NCBI RefSeq assembly: GCF_000191065.1
Contig: NZ_GL872282.1
Coordinates: 914,273-976,047, forward strand
From: Prevotella multiformis DSM 16608
Lineage (GTDB): Bacteria; Bacteroidota; Bacteroidia; Bacteroidales; Bacteroidaceae
Direction of reading: 5' to 3'
Length of the DNA stretch: 61,775 nt
Shown here: in pieces, positions 25,473 to 34,887 of the stretch
How positions within the stretch are numbered: the stretch's first letter is position 1
Layout of the letters: the number at the start of each line of letters is the position of its first letter
Program-made: the position numbers and the translations under genes
The notes under the pieces: model-generated
What the model was told of the DNA's origin: nothing
The model's input: only the letters and a program-made list of their open reading frames with translations
Database searches by the model: none

Positions 25473-27638
25473 ATGTTCGAAGATGCTAATAAATTTGTGG
25501 AATATAAAGATCTTAGATGGTCGGGTATTTTAAAGAGTATTAAAAAATCTGCTAATATTTTTCAACCCTTATTCGAGGGATTTACAAATAGTCTTGAAGC
25601 AATAAGGCTGCGACAGAGAAATAATGTTGAGTTTGCTCCTTATATCAATATCATATTAAATTTTAACGCTTCTTTGGGCGGTAACCGTGTGACACTCGCA
25701 GATATTACAATTGAAGATAATGGTATTGGTTTCGATAATAAGAACTTTGATAGACTTTCTATTTATAAGGATGATACAAAGGGCTTTAACAATCGTGGTT
25801 CTGGTCGTATCCAGATGATTCACTCTTTCCAATATGTAAACTTTGATAGTATATATTGGGATGGTACACGTACAATGAAAAGAAAGTTTGCACTTTCAAA
25901 AACAAACCCTTTTTTAAGGAAAAACACGATTCTGTATAAGACAGAAGAGCCTTCTCCTGCAGATGGAGAAGAAGTGAAAACCACTGTCAAAATGGCACAT
26001 CCTATAGAAGCCAAGGATGCTAAAATATATGCAGAACTGGGTTGTGAAGACATTAAAAAAGCCTTGTTTAATCATTATTTGCTTGCCTTTTGTAATATAA
26101 AGTCGTCTTTCCCATCTATCAATATCATATATTTTGTTGGGGGGATAGAAAAAGACCGCGAAAGAATCGCTGCAGATGAGATTCCTGAACCGACACAAAA
26201 GGACATAACTATCTCGGTACCAGTGTGCAAGATGTCGGAAGATATGAAACGTGTAGAAAACGTGGAGAACACCTCGGTATCTATTAACGTTTTACCATAT
26301 AAAATCAGCTCAAGTATTCTTCCTGCGAGTGCGATTAAAATTACCAGTAAGAATGAAATTTCTGAAACAACCAAAATCAAATTAACTTGCATAGATCCCA
26401 ATGCATCCTTAAATGGCTATAGATACTTGTTTTTACTTAAAAGTGATTACTTTGATGCACTTGACAGTGATGAGCGAGGTAACATTGAAATTATCGATAA
26501 AACTGATTTTAAAAAAATAGCCAAGGCACAAGGCTATATTGATGAACAAATTGTATTGAATGACATACAAGACGGCGTTAACAATAAAGCTCGTGAAATT
26601 TACCAAGAAATATCAATTCAAAATGAACATTTTCATGAAAAGATCGAGCAATTAAAAAGAGACTACTTACTTTCCGAAGAAGCTTTAGCGGATGTTTCGT
26701 TATGCGATAGCGTGGATGAGGTGTTTAAGAAGGCTTATGCGTATGATGCCAAGATAATGGCAAAAGAAAGTGCGTCATATGAAAACAGCATTCAAAATCT
26801 AAATAATTTAGATCCTTCTTCAGATGACTATCAAGGCAAACTTTCAAATATTGTTGATCAATTAGTCGAGTCTTTGCCTATTCAGAACCGTGCTACACTT
26901 TCTAAATACGTTGCACGCAGAAAAATGGTGATAGAACTGATGGATAAAATTCTAAAGCGTATGTTAGTCTGTCAAGATGCAACTGAAAGAAATGTGGATG
27001 AAAAACTTCTTCATAACCTAATCTTTAAGCAACATAGCGACAATCCACTTACTAGTGACCTATGGGTGATTAATGAAGAATATATGTATTTCAAAGGTTC
27101 TTCTGAAAGTATGTTATCAAAGGTGAAATTAAATGACGAACGAATTTTCAGAGATGATTTTGATGAAGAGGAACAACGTTATCTTACATCTTTAGGCGAA
27201 AATCGTGAGAGAATGCGGACGGATGTGCTTTTGTTTCCATCGGAGGGAAAATGCGTTATTATAGAGTTTAAAAATCCGAATGTAAATTTGGCAGATTGCC
27301 TACTTCAGATATCTAAGTATGCCTATTTCCTTAGGAATTTCACTAAACCAGAATATAAATTTCTTACCTTTTATGGTTACCTTATTGGTGAAAGTTTAGA
27401 GAAGAGGGATGTTAGAGCTGCGGATGGTGATTTTAAGACTGCACCTAATTTAGATTATCTCTTTCGTCCAATGAAAACCGTACCAGATGATAGTGGTTCA
27501 AATATTGATGGTTCTCTATATATGGAGGTAATCCAGTTCTCTGTCTTAAAAGAACGTGCAGAACTGAGAAATAAAGCTTTCATTGATCGTCTAATGGACA
27601 ATGCTACGGAAAGCGATAATATTGGTGAAAGAGTATAA
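25473..27638 (+). CDS. GHKL ATPase fused to a PD-(D/E)XK nuclease-like domain
   Basis: The protein has 721 residues. The N-terminal GHKL ATPase has an N-box FTNSLEAI (37-44), DNGIGF (82-87) and a glycine-rich loop NNRGSGRIQMIHSF (106-119), as in Hsp90/MutL/MORC ATPases. A transducer-like region and a coiled helical middle (about 370-480) follow. Near the C-terminus RTDVLLFPSEG and KCVIIEFKNP (Asp about 584, Glu598-x-Lys600) form a PD-(D/E)XK pattern. MORC/MutL-like ATPases are known in restriction operons. It probably adds a DNA-clamping or second nuclease step; the exact role is inference. Confidence 0.7.
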   Translation: MFEDANKFVEYKDLRWSGILKSIKKSANIFQPLFEGFTNSLEAIRLRQRNNVEFAPYINIILNFNASLGGNRVTLADITIEDNGIGFDNKNFDRLSIYKDDTKGFNNRGSGRIQMIHSFQYVNFDSIYWDGTRTMKRKFALSKTNPFLRKNTILYKTEEPSPADGEEVKTTVKMAHPIEAKDAKIYAELGCEDIKKALFNHYLLAFCNIKSSFPSINIIYFVGGIEKDRERIAADEIPEPTQKDITISVPVCKMSEDMKRVENVENTSVSINVLPYKISSSILPASAIKITSKNEISETTKIKLTCIDPNASLNGYRYLFLLKSDYFDALDSDERGNIEIIDKTDFKKIAKAQGYIDEQIVLNDIQDGVNNKAREIYQEISIQNEHFHEKIEQLKRDYLLSEEALADVSLCDSVDEVFKKAYAYDAKIMAKESASYENSIQNLNNLDPSSDDYQGKLSNIVDQLVESLPIQNRATLSKYVARRKMVIELMDKILKRMLVCQDATERNVDEKLLHNLIFKQHSDNPLTSDLWVINEEYMYFKGSSESMLSKVKLNDERIFRDDFDEEEQRYLTSLGENRERMRTDVLLFPSEGKCVIIEFKNPNVNLADCLLQISKYAYFLRNFTKPEYKFLTFYGYLIGESLEKRDVRAADGDFKTAPNLDYLFRPMKTVPDDSGSNIDGSLYMEVIQFSVLKERAELRNKAFIDRLMDNATESDNIGERV

Positions 27639-27684
27639 TAAAAGAAAATGCAATTTTACATTCTAAAAATCAGACAATTCAATT

Positions 27685-28680
27685 ATGGAGAGCAGTATTA
27701 TATTATATACTAATGACAATGGCGATGTAAACATACAAGTGCATTATGAGGATGGTACTTTTTGGCTTACACAAAAGCGCATGGCTGAGCTATTCAATGT
27801 AAATGTTAGTACCATTAATGAACACTTAAAAAGTATCTTCAGCACTGGGGAGTTATCAGAAGAGGGAACTATTCGGAAATTCCGAATAGTTCAAAATGAG
27901 GGCACTCGCCAAGTGACACGGGAAGTCACATTCTACCCTTTAGATGCCATTATTGCAATAGGGTATAGAGTAAATTCAGAGCAAGCGACACGCTTTAGAA
28001 AATGGGCTACGAAAGTGCTTAATTCGTTCATAACCAAAGGTTATGTACTTGATAAAAAACGATTGAAGCAAGGAGAACAGTTTGGACACGATTATTTTAA
28101 GGAATTACTGGAAGATATTCGGGAGATACGTGCCAGCGAGCGACGCTTCTATCAGAAAATTACAGATATTTATGCGCTGTCGATAGACTACGACAAACAA
28201 GCGCCAGAGACAAAACGCTTCTTTGCATCGGTGCAGAACAAGTTGCATTGGGCAATTTCCGAACAGACGGCAGCCGAAATTATTTATGGGAAGGCTAATG
28301 CAAGCCAACCTCACATGGGACTGACCACATGGAGGCATGCCCCAGACGGGAAGGTAATGAAGTCGGATATAACAATTGCCAAGAATTATCTCGACCAAAG
28401 GCACATGACGGCAATCAATCGTCTTGTATCCGCCTATCTTGATTTGGCAGAAGATCGTGCTGAACAAGAAATTCCAATGACCATGCATGATTGGAGTACA
28501 CTACTTGATGGATTTTTGACTGTTGCTGGTCGTCCTATCCTTGACGGATTAGGGAGTATCTCCGCATTGGAGGCTAAGGTGAAGGCGGAACGAGAATATG
28601 AGGTGTTCCGCCATAAACAAGACGCAGAATATATATCTGATTTCGATAAAGAAATAAAACGATTAAAAGGAGAGGAATAG
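27685..28680 (+). CDS. RhuM-family protein
   Basis: The protein has 331 residues. It starts MESSIILYTNDNGDVNIQVH and has the typical DGTFWLTQKRMAELFNVNVS then VREVTFYPLDAIIAIGYRVN style blocks, followed by a C-terminal helical part (about 175-331, PMTMHDWSTLLDGFL). RhuM proteins were first described in a Salmonella pathogenicity island but are frequent passengers in restriction operons; the molecular role is unknown. It follows the GHKL gene by 46 bp and ends the operon. Confidence 0.85.
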   Translation: MESSIILYTNDNGDVNIQVHYEDGTFWLTQKRMAELFNVNVSTINEHLKSIFSTGELSEEGTIRKFRIVQNEGTRQVTREVTFYPLDAIIAIGYRVNSEQATRFRKWATKVLNSFITKGYVLDKKRLKQGEQFGHDYFKELLEDIREIRASERRFYQKITDIYALSIDYDKQAPETKRFFASVQNKLHWAISEQTAAEIIYGKANASQPHMGLTTWRHAPDGKVMKSDITIAKNYLDQRHMTAINRLVSAYLDLAEDRAEQEIPMTMHDWSTLLDGFLTVAGRPILDGLGSISALEAKVKAEREYEVFRHKQDAEYISDFDKEIKRLKGEE

Positions 28681-28809
28681 CGTCGAGTAAGTACTTAGGT
28701 ATGATTAAATGCTTCACAACTTTGCTCTCTTCCTGAATGCTGCCAGAAGAAAACTAATGGAAAAGAAATAAAGAATTACTACGAACTTTTATAACAAAAT
28801 AGGAATTAC

Positions 28810-29226
28810 ATGAAAAGAACTGCCCTCTTCTTTCTAATGATAGTGTCATCTATCACTATGTTAGCTCAAAACAAGAAATACTATTGCGAAGTCAAAGGTA
28901 TTGAGAAGGAGTTATCATCTGGTCTAACAATTGTTTTTGATTTTGGAAATAATCCCGTGTACTCTGTATGGAGTGGACTTAAAAGTAAACAAAAATTAGT
29001 TGATGAAAAAGGCGAAGAAATCCTTTTTAATAGTATGGTTGATGCAGGTAATTATATGTCCGACAAAGGTTGGACTTTCATTCAAGCATATACATCAGTT
29101 TATAGTTCCCAGGCTATAGTTCACTGGATTTTCTACAAGGAAGCACTAAGCCCAAATGAAGCCATCAAAGGAATAATGACTAAAGATGCATACAACAAAG
29201 CACGGAAGAATGATAGAAATCCGTAA
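28810..29226 (+). CDS. Small secreted hypothetical protein
   Basis: The protein has 138 residues. The signal peptide is MKRTALFFLMIVSSITMLAQ with cleavage after AQN or so. The mature part is beta-rich (SGLTIVFDFGNNPVYSVWSG) with a helix AGNYMSDKGWTFIQAYTSVY. I do not recognise a family. It faces the mobilization gene convergently and lies 129 bp after RhuM, so probably outside the defence operon. Confidence 0.55.
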   Translation: MKRTALFFLMIVSSITMLAQNKKYYCEVKGIEKELSSGLTIVFDFGNNPVYSVWSGLKSKQKLVDEKGEEILFNSMVDAGNYMSDKGWTFIQAYTSVYSSQAIVHWIFYKEALSPNEAIKGIMTKDAYNKARKNDRNP

Positions 29227-29281
29227 AAAACTTAGCTATTAAAATGTTACTTCGTAAAAGTAAAAATGCTTGGCATGTGGT

Positions 29282-29713
29282 TTAGCCCATTCTATCCTTG
29301 TATTCATTACTTAATTTTAAGGTCTTTTCTTTCAGGACAGTAAGTTCTTTTGTCTGCTGGATAAGTTCTTGTAACAATGCTTTTACACTTTTCTCTGCCG
29401 TATAAAGATGCATCAAGCGGACGACTTGATTATAGTTTGTGCCTATCTTATGTACTTGGGCTGTGAGTTCGGAGAGCTTGCGGTAATACTCTACGGCAGA
29501 TTTATCCACCGTTATCACTTTGAAACTCTCCCCAAGAATGCGGGCACGCACGAAATCAGACTTGCTTATTGCCCCGGATTTGTTGTATAGGTCGATGGCA
29601 CGCAGTTGGTCTTTCACATTGGGCATACGGGTGTCCCATCTGTCCCAGTGTGGAACTTCTACAGTGTTTCGGTGTCCGTAACGATTCTCATTGGCTATTT
29701 CTAATTTGGTCAT
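29282..29713 (-). CDS. MobA/MobC-like mobilization accessory protein, element B
   Basis: The protein has 143 residues. The conserved VPHWDRWDTRMPNVKDQLRA and SKSDFVRARILGESFKVITV align with 11046-11465 of element A along the whole length, though more diverged than the HTH genes. It is a predicted ribbon-helix-helix DNA-binding protein of a relaxosome. No relaxase follows; the next gene is convergent. Confidence 0.72.
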   Translation of the reverse strand: MTKLEIANENRYGHRNTVEVPHWDRWDTRMPNVKDQLRAIDLYNKSGAISKSDFVRARILGESFKVITVDKSAVEYYRKLSELTAQVHKIGTNYNQVVRLMHLYTAEKSVKALLQELIQQTKELTVLKEKTLKLSNEYKDRMG

Positions 29714-29763
29714 AATTGTATTGTTTTGTTTGTTTCCTAATCACGACTTTGGAGTGATTTAAT

Positions 29764-29915
29764 CCCCTTCGGGGCAAGGGGCTTTGTGGGACAAACGGCA
29801 GTTTGTCGGACAAAGACACACCTTGCTGATGTAGAAAATGGGATTATAAGCCCATGCCGTGTTACTGCATTCATTGAATACAGTAACTCAGCGTAGGCTT
29901 GCATTCGAGGAATGC
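29764..29915. other. Candidate oriT, element B
   Basis: The same series of inverted repeats as at 10851-11004, on the opposite strand: GCATTCGAGGAATGC (29901-29915), two TTTGTCC(G/C)ACAAA-type units, and CCCCTTCGGGG (29764-29774). It lies in the same place, between DUF3408 and the mobilization gene. Confidence 0.5.
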
Positions 29916-29921
29916 AGTACT

Positions 29922-30422
29922 TCAGAGTTTCCGCCATCTTTCCACATCATCTTTGTATTGGTCGAGATGTTCTCGAAGTACCTGCTCCACATATCCTGAA
30001 ACGCTTGCTCCCTGCTCACCAATTTTCCTCACCACGAAGTCCAACTTTCGTTGAGTTTCCTCTGATATATACACGGCTTTGCGGTGACTGTTGCGAAAGG
30101 GCTGGAGATATTTCCCCTGAAACTCGGATAATTGCTTCCTGTTCTTTGTTTTTCCCATTCGTTGATGATTGGTAGAAGTAGCCCTTTCCGTTGGTGACAA
30201 CTCTGTTTCTTGATAGGACGGTTGAGAATAGTCCTTGTGACTCTCCTTGTCATTTTGTTCCTCAACTTTAACAGGCTCAAATCTTTTCTTTTCCTCTTCA
30301 TAATCTATGGGCTGATCAAAATCGGGCAACTCTTCGGGCTTGCGGAGCTTAACGCCATAAATGCCCATATCTCGAAGGGCTTGTTCCAGACGTTGTTTCC
30401 TTTGTTCATCTATTCTTGCCAT
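29922..30422 (-). CDS. DUF3408-family mobilization-associated protein, element B
   Basis: The protein has 166 residues. The ends are nearly identical to the element-A copy (MARIDEQRKQRLEQALRDMG; GASVSGYVEQVLREHLDQYK) but the middle is shorter and different, lacking the acidic 45-residue spacer. The C-terminal 60 residues look like a ribbon-helix-helix fold. It overlaps the HTH-2 gene by 13 bp as in element A. Confidence 0.78.
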   Translation of the reverse strand: MARIDEQRKQRLEQALRDMGIYGVKLRKPEELPDFDQPIDYEEEKKRFEPVKVEEQNDKESHKDYSQPSYQETELSPTERATSTNHQRMGKTKNRKQLSEFQGKYLQPFRNSHRKAVYISEETQRKLDFVVRKIGEQGASVSGYVEQVLREHLDQYKDDVERWRKL

Positions 30423-30724
30423 AATTTCTTGGGTATTGCGTTATAATGCCTTTCAAGCATTGTCTGTATGTCGCTCTGCTTGTATAGTATCTTCCCTCCG
30501 ATTTTGTAGAAAGGAAGTATTCTTGCATTTCTGTACTCTTGGAGCGTGCGTGTGCTGAGCCGTAATTGGCTGCAAACCTCCTCGCCCGAAAGGTAAACTT
30601 CACCATTCAGCATCGGACGGGCGGTAGCGCAATAACGCTCCAATTTCTTCAATGTACTCTCCATCAACTGAGAAAACATCTGCATCTGAGGGTCTTCCTG
30701 CGTAATGATTTCATTCTCCGCCAT
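30410..30724 (-). CDS. Helix-turn-helix protein 2, element B
   Basis: The protein has 104 residues, close to 90% identical to 9907-10221, with wHTH YLSGEEVCSQLRLSTRTLQE. It is middle gene of the HTH-HTH-DUF3408 run and lies 3 bp after HTH-1. Confidence 0.82.
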   Translation of the reverse strand: MAENEIITQEDPQMQMFSQLMESTLKKLERYCATARPMLNGEVYLSGEEVCSQLRLSTRTLQEYRNARILPFYKIGGKILYKQSDIQTMLERHYNAIPKKLWQE

Positions 30725-30727
30725 AAT

Positions 30728-30997
30728 TCATTCATTGTTTGCGTTCAGCAACTCCGTGATGTCGCTCTCCTTGTAATAGCATTTATGTCCAATCATGGAG
30801 AAAGAGATTTTCCCCGTATCTCTGTATGATTGCAGGGTACGTTTGCTGATGCCCAAACGCTTGCACACAGCTTCGTTGTCGAGCCATTCGTCCGTTTCGG
30901 GCGGATTGCCGATGAGCTTCTCTACACGATGGATAAAGTCTGCAAATTCGGAGCAGTGTCGCTCCCACGCTTTGCGGTCGATGATAATGAGTTTCAT
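30728..30997 (-). CDS. Helix-turn-helix (excisionase-like) protein 1, element B
   Basis: The protein has 89 residues, differing from 9634-9903 at about nine positions. The wHTH is WLDNEAVCKRLGISKRTLQS. It is the first gene of its operon. The preceding roughly 150 bp (31000-31150) are also conserved with element A and probably hold the promoter. Confidence 0.82.
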   Translation of the reverse strand: MKLIIIDRKAWERHCSEFADFIHRVEKLIGNPPETDEWLDNEAVCKRLGISKRTLQSYRDTGKISFSMIGHKCYYKESDITELLNANNE

Positions 30998-31316
30998 TGC
31001 CTTGATTTTGTTTTGATTACTTTATTGTTACTCGGCAAACAAGCTGTTATGCAGTCCATTGCCGTACTTATCGAGTGCAAAAGTAAACCCTCGGAAGCAC
31101 CGCTGCAAGAAATGAGGATAAGCAGGGAAATGTCAGGAAAACAAGAGAAAAAACAAAGGAAATGCGTCAGTGTTATTGCGGTAATGAGATGAGGAACCGG
31201 CTCTTTCCTTTTTTGTTCGAGAATATAAGTGCTATATCTGTCGTCTGATTGGGAGGGTTCGCAAAACAGTGGATTACAGTTGGGAACAGCGCCTTGCGTC
31301 CAAAGAGCCTGAGTAT

Positions 31317-31522
31317 GCCGTATTCTTGTCGTGCATATACTCTATACGGCAGTCCTACCCTGCAAGGTTGGGAGAGATGAATACAACCGCACGGATATTG
31401 AGGATGGCAGTACCGACTTGAAAAAGAAAAATCCTACGGTGGAGATTCTTCTCTCCATCCGCAGGACTTGACCTTGCAGGGCAGATTGGCTGCCATCGTA
31501 CCTTTGCACGATAAGAAACGGC
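31317..31522 (-). ncRNA. Large structured RNA (or DNA) element, copy in element B
   Basis: On the minus strand this repeats the element-A structure at 9001-9206. The outer stem GCCGT/ACGGC, TTCTT/AAGAA, TCGTGC/GCACGA, the long CCCTGCAAGGT/ACCTTGCAGGG pairing, and the inner hairpin with TTTTT are all retained. The overlapping frame stops after 60 codons here instead of 84, and most differences between the copies would change amino acids, which argues for a nucleic-acid function. Confidence 0.65.
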
Positions 31523-31554
31523 ATCAGGGACTTTGCGTGCGCTTTTACTTACAA

Positions 31555-32040
31555 CTACTTCGGGCTTGCTTCCTCCGCCTGTCTGACCGTTGGTAGCTTA
31601 TTGCTCTCGATGAGCAGCACAATCGTGCCTGTGAGTTCGGTGTAAAGACGGTCGTATTGTCCGCTTGTGACAAATGTGTCCGTCAAACCGAACTTGTCGA
31701 ATGTGGCTTGAACAGCCTTGTTCGACAACAATATGCGTGCAAACTTCTCGGGGAGCGGTGCAGGCAGTTCCATTTCAAACTCGTTTTCCAAGACAGAAAT
31801 AAGCGTGTCATACTTGGAAAAGTGCAAACCTTGATACAACACCTCACTTGCCATACTCTCTGCTTCGAGGTGCGAAAAACCTTGTACCACGGCATCGCAA
31901 TAAGCAGCGAGAGCCATGTCTGCCCGTGCCGTGATAAATTCCGTGTCTTTCAATCTTTCTGGGTGGTGCTCCCTCATAAAACTTCTTAACTTCAACCGAA
32001 AGTAGGAAAGTTCCTGTTTGATGTCCCGTTTTTTATTCAT
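31555..32040 (-). CDS. DUF1896-family protein, element B
   Basis: The protein has 161 residues, starting MNKKRDIKQELSYFRLKLRS. It aligns end to end with 8489-8974. Conserved blocks are EHHPERL, TARADMALAAYCDAVVQGF and SGQYDRLYTELTGTIVLLIE. The function is unknown; it belongs to the mobile backbone. Confidence 0.75.
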   Translation of the reverse strand: MNKKRDIKQELSYFRLKLRSFMREHHPERLKDTEFITARADMALAAYCDAVVQGFSHLEAESMASEVLYQGLHFSKYDTLISVLENEFEMELPAPLPEKFARILLSNKAVQATFDKFGLTDTFVTSGQYDRLYTELTGTIVLLIESNKLPTVRQAEEASPK

Positions 32041-32097
32041 GATTTTTGGTGTTAAATGTGATAGTTACTGCTGAATTGAATGTCTTTTGTTTTTATT

Positions 32098-33372
32098 TCA
32101 TTCCTCATGTCTACGTTGCAATATGTTCTGCCGTGCAATCGACTTGCAATAACCCTCAAAGGCTGAATGCTCCCTGTCAGTGAGTGCAGTCATATCCTCT
32201 TGTATCTTATGGTCGGTTATCTTTCCGTAGATTTGTGTCGTACCTATATTGCTGTGTCCGAGCATCTTGCTGAGCGTTTCCATCGAAATACCATTGGAAA
32301 GGCAAATCGTGGTTGAGAATGTGTGGCGAGCCATGTGAAAGGTCAAGCCCTTATCTATCCGGCATATCTGCCCGATGTTCACACACGCAAAGGATGCTTT
32401 CCTTATTGTAAGATTGGGAAATATCAATTCGTCTGCTTTCTTGTCCTTGATATAAAGCGAAAGGATTTGGTTGGCAATGGGCAGGAGTGGAATGATGGCT
32501 TCCACGTCTGTTTTCTGCCTTTTGATGCGGATTTCCTCCGTACCATCTGCATTACGGATGATATGCTTCGGTTTGAGCCGTTGCATATCCACACGAGCCA
32601 ATCCTGTAAAAGCGCAGAAAAGAAAGAGTTGCCTTGCTCGCTCAAACTGTCTGTCAATGATGGGAGTTTGCAGTACCCGCTGCAGTTCCTCTGTTGTGAG
32701 ATACCTGCGTGTGCGGTGTGGCAGTTCTGCCTTGTAATCCACAAATGGATCGATGCGGATGTATTTCTTCTGCTGACCGATGCCGATGAGCTTTCTAAGG
32801 AAGATGACCGCTACCTGAATAGTGGCAAGAGAAAGGTTGCGCTCTGATTTAAGATAGAAGTCCAGCCCCTCGATAAAGCCATAGTCCAACAGGGAGTAAC
32901 GAATATCCTCTAATCCTAAGCGTTCACGCAAATAACCCTCTATGAGTTGTGTGGAATAGATGTAGTTGGCAAAGGTCGGCTTGGCTACCGTTATTCCTAC
33001 ACAAGGACGCTTTTCCTCTATGAAAAGTCGTGCTTCCTCCATAAGAAAACCTTTGGGATTGTCTTCTTCCATGAGTTCACGCTTCAGCAACTCAGCGGTA
33101 ATATAGCCACGTTGCCAGACTAATTCTTGATACTTCGCTTTGGCTTGTTCCTCTTTGGTTTGCAAATAGCGGTTAATTTCCTTTGTTTCTCCTCCTGTTC
33201 CCTTGCACCGTCCCTTACGACTGTCCCAAAGTTCGGGAGCGATTTCCTTGCCCGTGCTGTATTGCACCTGCTCACCGTCTATGGTGATGCGTCCCATAAT
33301 CGGGCATTTGCCGTTCTTTTTCTCTTTGGAGCGATTGATATAGAATAGTGTCTTGAATGTACTTCGTGCCAT
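32098..33372 (-). CDS. Tyrosine recombinase/integrase of element B (second of pair)
   Basis: The protein has 424 residues. The Arm-binding domain is MARSTFKTLFYINRSKEKKN, with a core-binding domain at about 115-215. The catalytic domain has CAFTGLARVDMQRL (Arg), FHMARHTFSTTICLSNG, KMLGHSNIGTTQIYGKI (Tyr). It is only distantly related to the second integrase of element A, so target choice has diverged while the backbone has not. It starts 4 bp after the stop of the first integrase. Confidence 0.9.
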   Translation of the reverse strand: MARSTFKTLFYINRSKEKKNGKCPIMGRITIDGEQVQYSTGKEIAPELWDSRKGRCKGTGGETKEINRYLQTKEEQAKAKYQELVWQRGYITAELLKRELMEEDNPKGFLMEEARLFIEEKRPCVGITVAKPTFANYIYSTQLIEGYLRERLGLEDIRYSLLDYGFIEGLDFYLKSERNLSLATIQVAVIFLRKLIGIGQQKKYIRIDPFVDYKAELPHRTRRYLTTEELQRVLQTPIIDRQFERARQLFLFCAFTGLARVDMQRLKPKHIIRNADGTEEIRIKRQKTDVEAIIPLLPIANQILSLYIKDKKADELIFPNLTIRKASFACVNIGQICRIDKGLTFHMARHTFSTTICLSNGISMETLSKMLGHSNIGTTQIYGKITDHKIQEDMTALTDREHSAFEGYCKSIARQNILQRRHEE

Positions 33373-33376
33373 AATG

Positions 33377-34597
33377 TCAAAGTTTTAAGGTGAATGTATC
33401 TTGTATTCGCTGCTGTATCGCTTGCATATCCCGATGGATTCTTTCGGAGGAAACCGCTGCATATACCTGTGTTGTTCTCAGGTTGGTGTGTCCGAGCATA
33501 CGGCTCACCGTTTCGATAGGTACACCTGCCGAGAGCGTGATAATCGACGCAAAGGTATGGCGAGCCATATGAAAGGTTAGCGGAGTTCCCATGCCGATGT
33601 TTCGTTGTATGTAGTGCATGCCATTGAGGACAATGTCGATGGTCGGCACGTCAAAGACAAAGCCTGCCCTTATCCCTCTATAACGATTCATGATAGTCAG
33701 CGCAGGGGGAAGCACCTGTACACGGTACGGTGTCTTGGTCTTCATGCGTCTACCCTTGATGCAGAGTTCCCCCTCTTCCAAAACAATGTTTTCCTCACGA
33801 AGATTGCGGACATCTGAGATTGCCAGACCTGTGAAGCAGGAGAAGACGAACAAATCACGCACAATGCGGTAATTCTCCCACTCAATCTCCAAGTCAATTA
33901 TCTTTTGTAGTTCGTCTTGCGTGATGCATCTCGGCTCTCCCTTAGGGCGTTCATAGCTGTAACCAAAGAAAGGATAGAAATCCGGGACGCCTTTCTTCAC
34001 CGCCATACGGACAATGGTCTGCAAGGTAGATAGGGCGCTTGATATGCTGCTGCGTTTCAGCTTGCGGTCGATGGTGAGATAATACTCGAAGCCCTCGATA
34101 AAGGATTTGTCCAGTTGTGAAAGTGGAATGTCGCTTACCCTGTGTTTCTTCTGCACATACTCATGGAGCAGGGAGAGCTGGTAGGTACGGAGCTTGAATG
34201 TCTTTAATTCTCGGTCGATACCGATACGTTCCTTTGTCTGTGTGAGATACTCGCTGAAACTCTCCAAGAGCAAGGCTTGACGGTGGATTTGTCCCTGATA
34301 GGCATCCCTCACATCGGTGGCGGTAAAAGATTCTTCCCTTTCACTGAGTTCGTGAAAGCGTGAGTGGATGAGTGCAGTACATTCACCGAGTTTCTGATTG
34401 ACGGACACCGCCATTGCACTCTTGCCGACGAGCCGTTGCTTACGACTGTCCCAAAGAGTGAGCGGAGTCTTGCACTTGGTAGAAAAGCCAGAATGGGTTC
34501 TGCCAACTGAGATGCGCCCGATAACAGGCACAAGTCCTTTCTTGTCGGTTCGTTTCGCCTGAACGAAGAACGATACTTTGAGTTTGTTTTCCTTCAT
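33377..34597 (-). CDS. Tyrosine recombinase/integrase of element B (first of pair)
   Basis: Start at 34597 (MKENKLKVSFFVQAKRTDKK) gives 406 residues and fits the related element-A protein. The longer frame from 34720 would cross the -7 box TACCTTTG (34632-34639). Arm-binding, core-binding and catalytic domains are present (SCFTGLAISDVRNL, FHMARHTFASIITLSAG, RMLGHTNLRTTQVYAAV). It is presumably the enzyme that recognises the GATTATGCCCGCAA core. The 297 bp upstream hold the promoter, arm-type repeats and the att core, and no gene. Confidence 0.88.
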   Translation of the reverse strand: MKENKLKVSFFVQAKRTDKKGLVPVIGRISVGRTHSGFSTKCKTPLTLWDSRKQRLVGKSAMAVSVNQKLGECTALIHSRFHELSEREESFTATDVRDAYQGQIHRQALLLESFSEYLTQTKERIGIDRELKTFKLRTYQLSLLHEYVQKKHRVSDIPLSQLDKSFIEGFEYYLTIDRKLKRSSISSALSTLQTIVRMAVKKGVPDFYPFFGYSYERPKGEPRCITQDELQKIIDLEIEWENYRIVRDLFVFSCFTGLAISDVRNLREENIVLEEGELCIKGRRMKTKTPYRVQVLPPALTIMNRYRGIRAGFVFDVPTIDIVLNGMHYIQRNIGMGTPLTFHMARHTFASIITLSAGVPIETVSRMLGHTNLRTTQVYAAVSSERIHRDMQAIQQRIQDTFTLKL

Positions 34598-34887
34598 TTT
34601 TCTGTCGTTTTTTCTAAATTTCCTTTGCTTGCAAAGGTACAGATGAACAAGTATTCCTGAGCGATGCAGAAAAATGAAAGATGAAGAATAAAAACCTATG
34701 ACACAGTTGTTTACATTCAATTCGTAACCCCTTTTTGCTTTTTCCCTGATGGGTTACGATTTGGTAACGGAACTCCTGCCGTTTGATGCTCGTTTTTGCT
34801 AATCCCCATAATGGCAGGAAAATGCTAAATAATGATATTTCAAATAGTTACATTCCCTATATTTCCCTCTGTTTCCCTTAATTCTTA

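Noticed and set aside
11433..28680. A complete type I restriction system combining hsdS with the downstream methylase
   Set aside because: The methylase is an m5C enzyme and belongs to the McrB/LlaJI-like operon of another element; no HsdM or HsdR is present.
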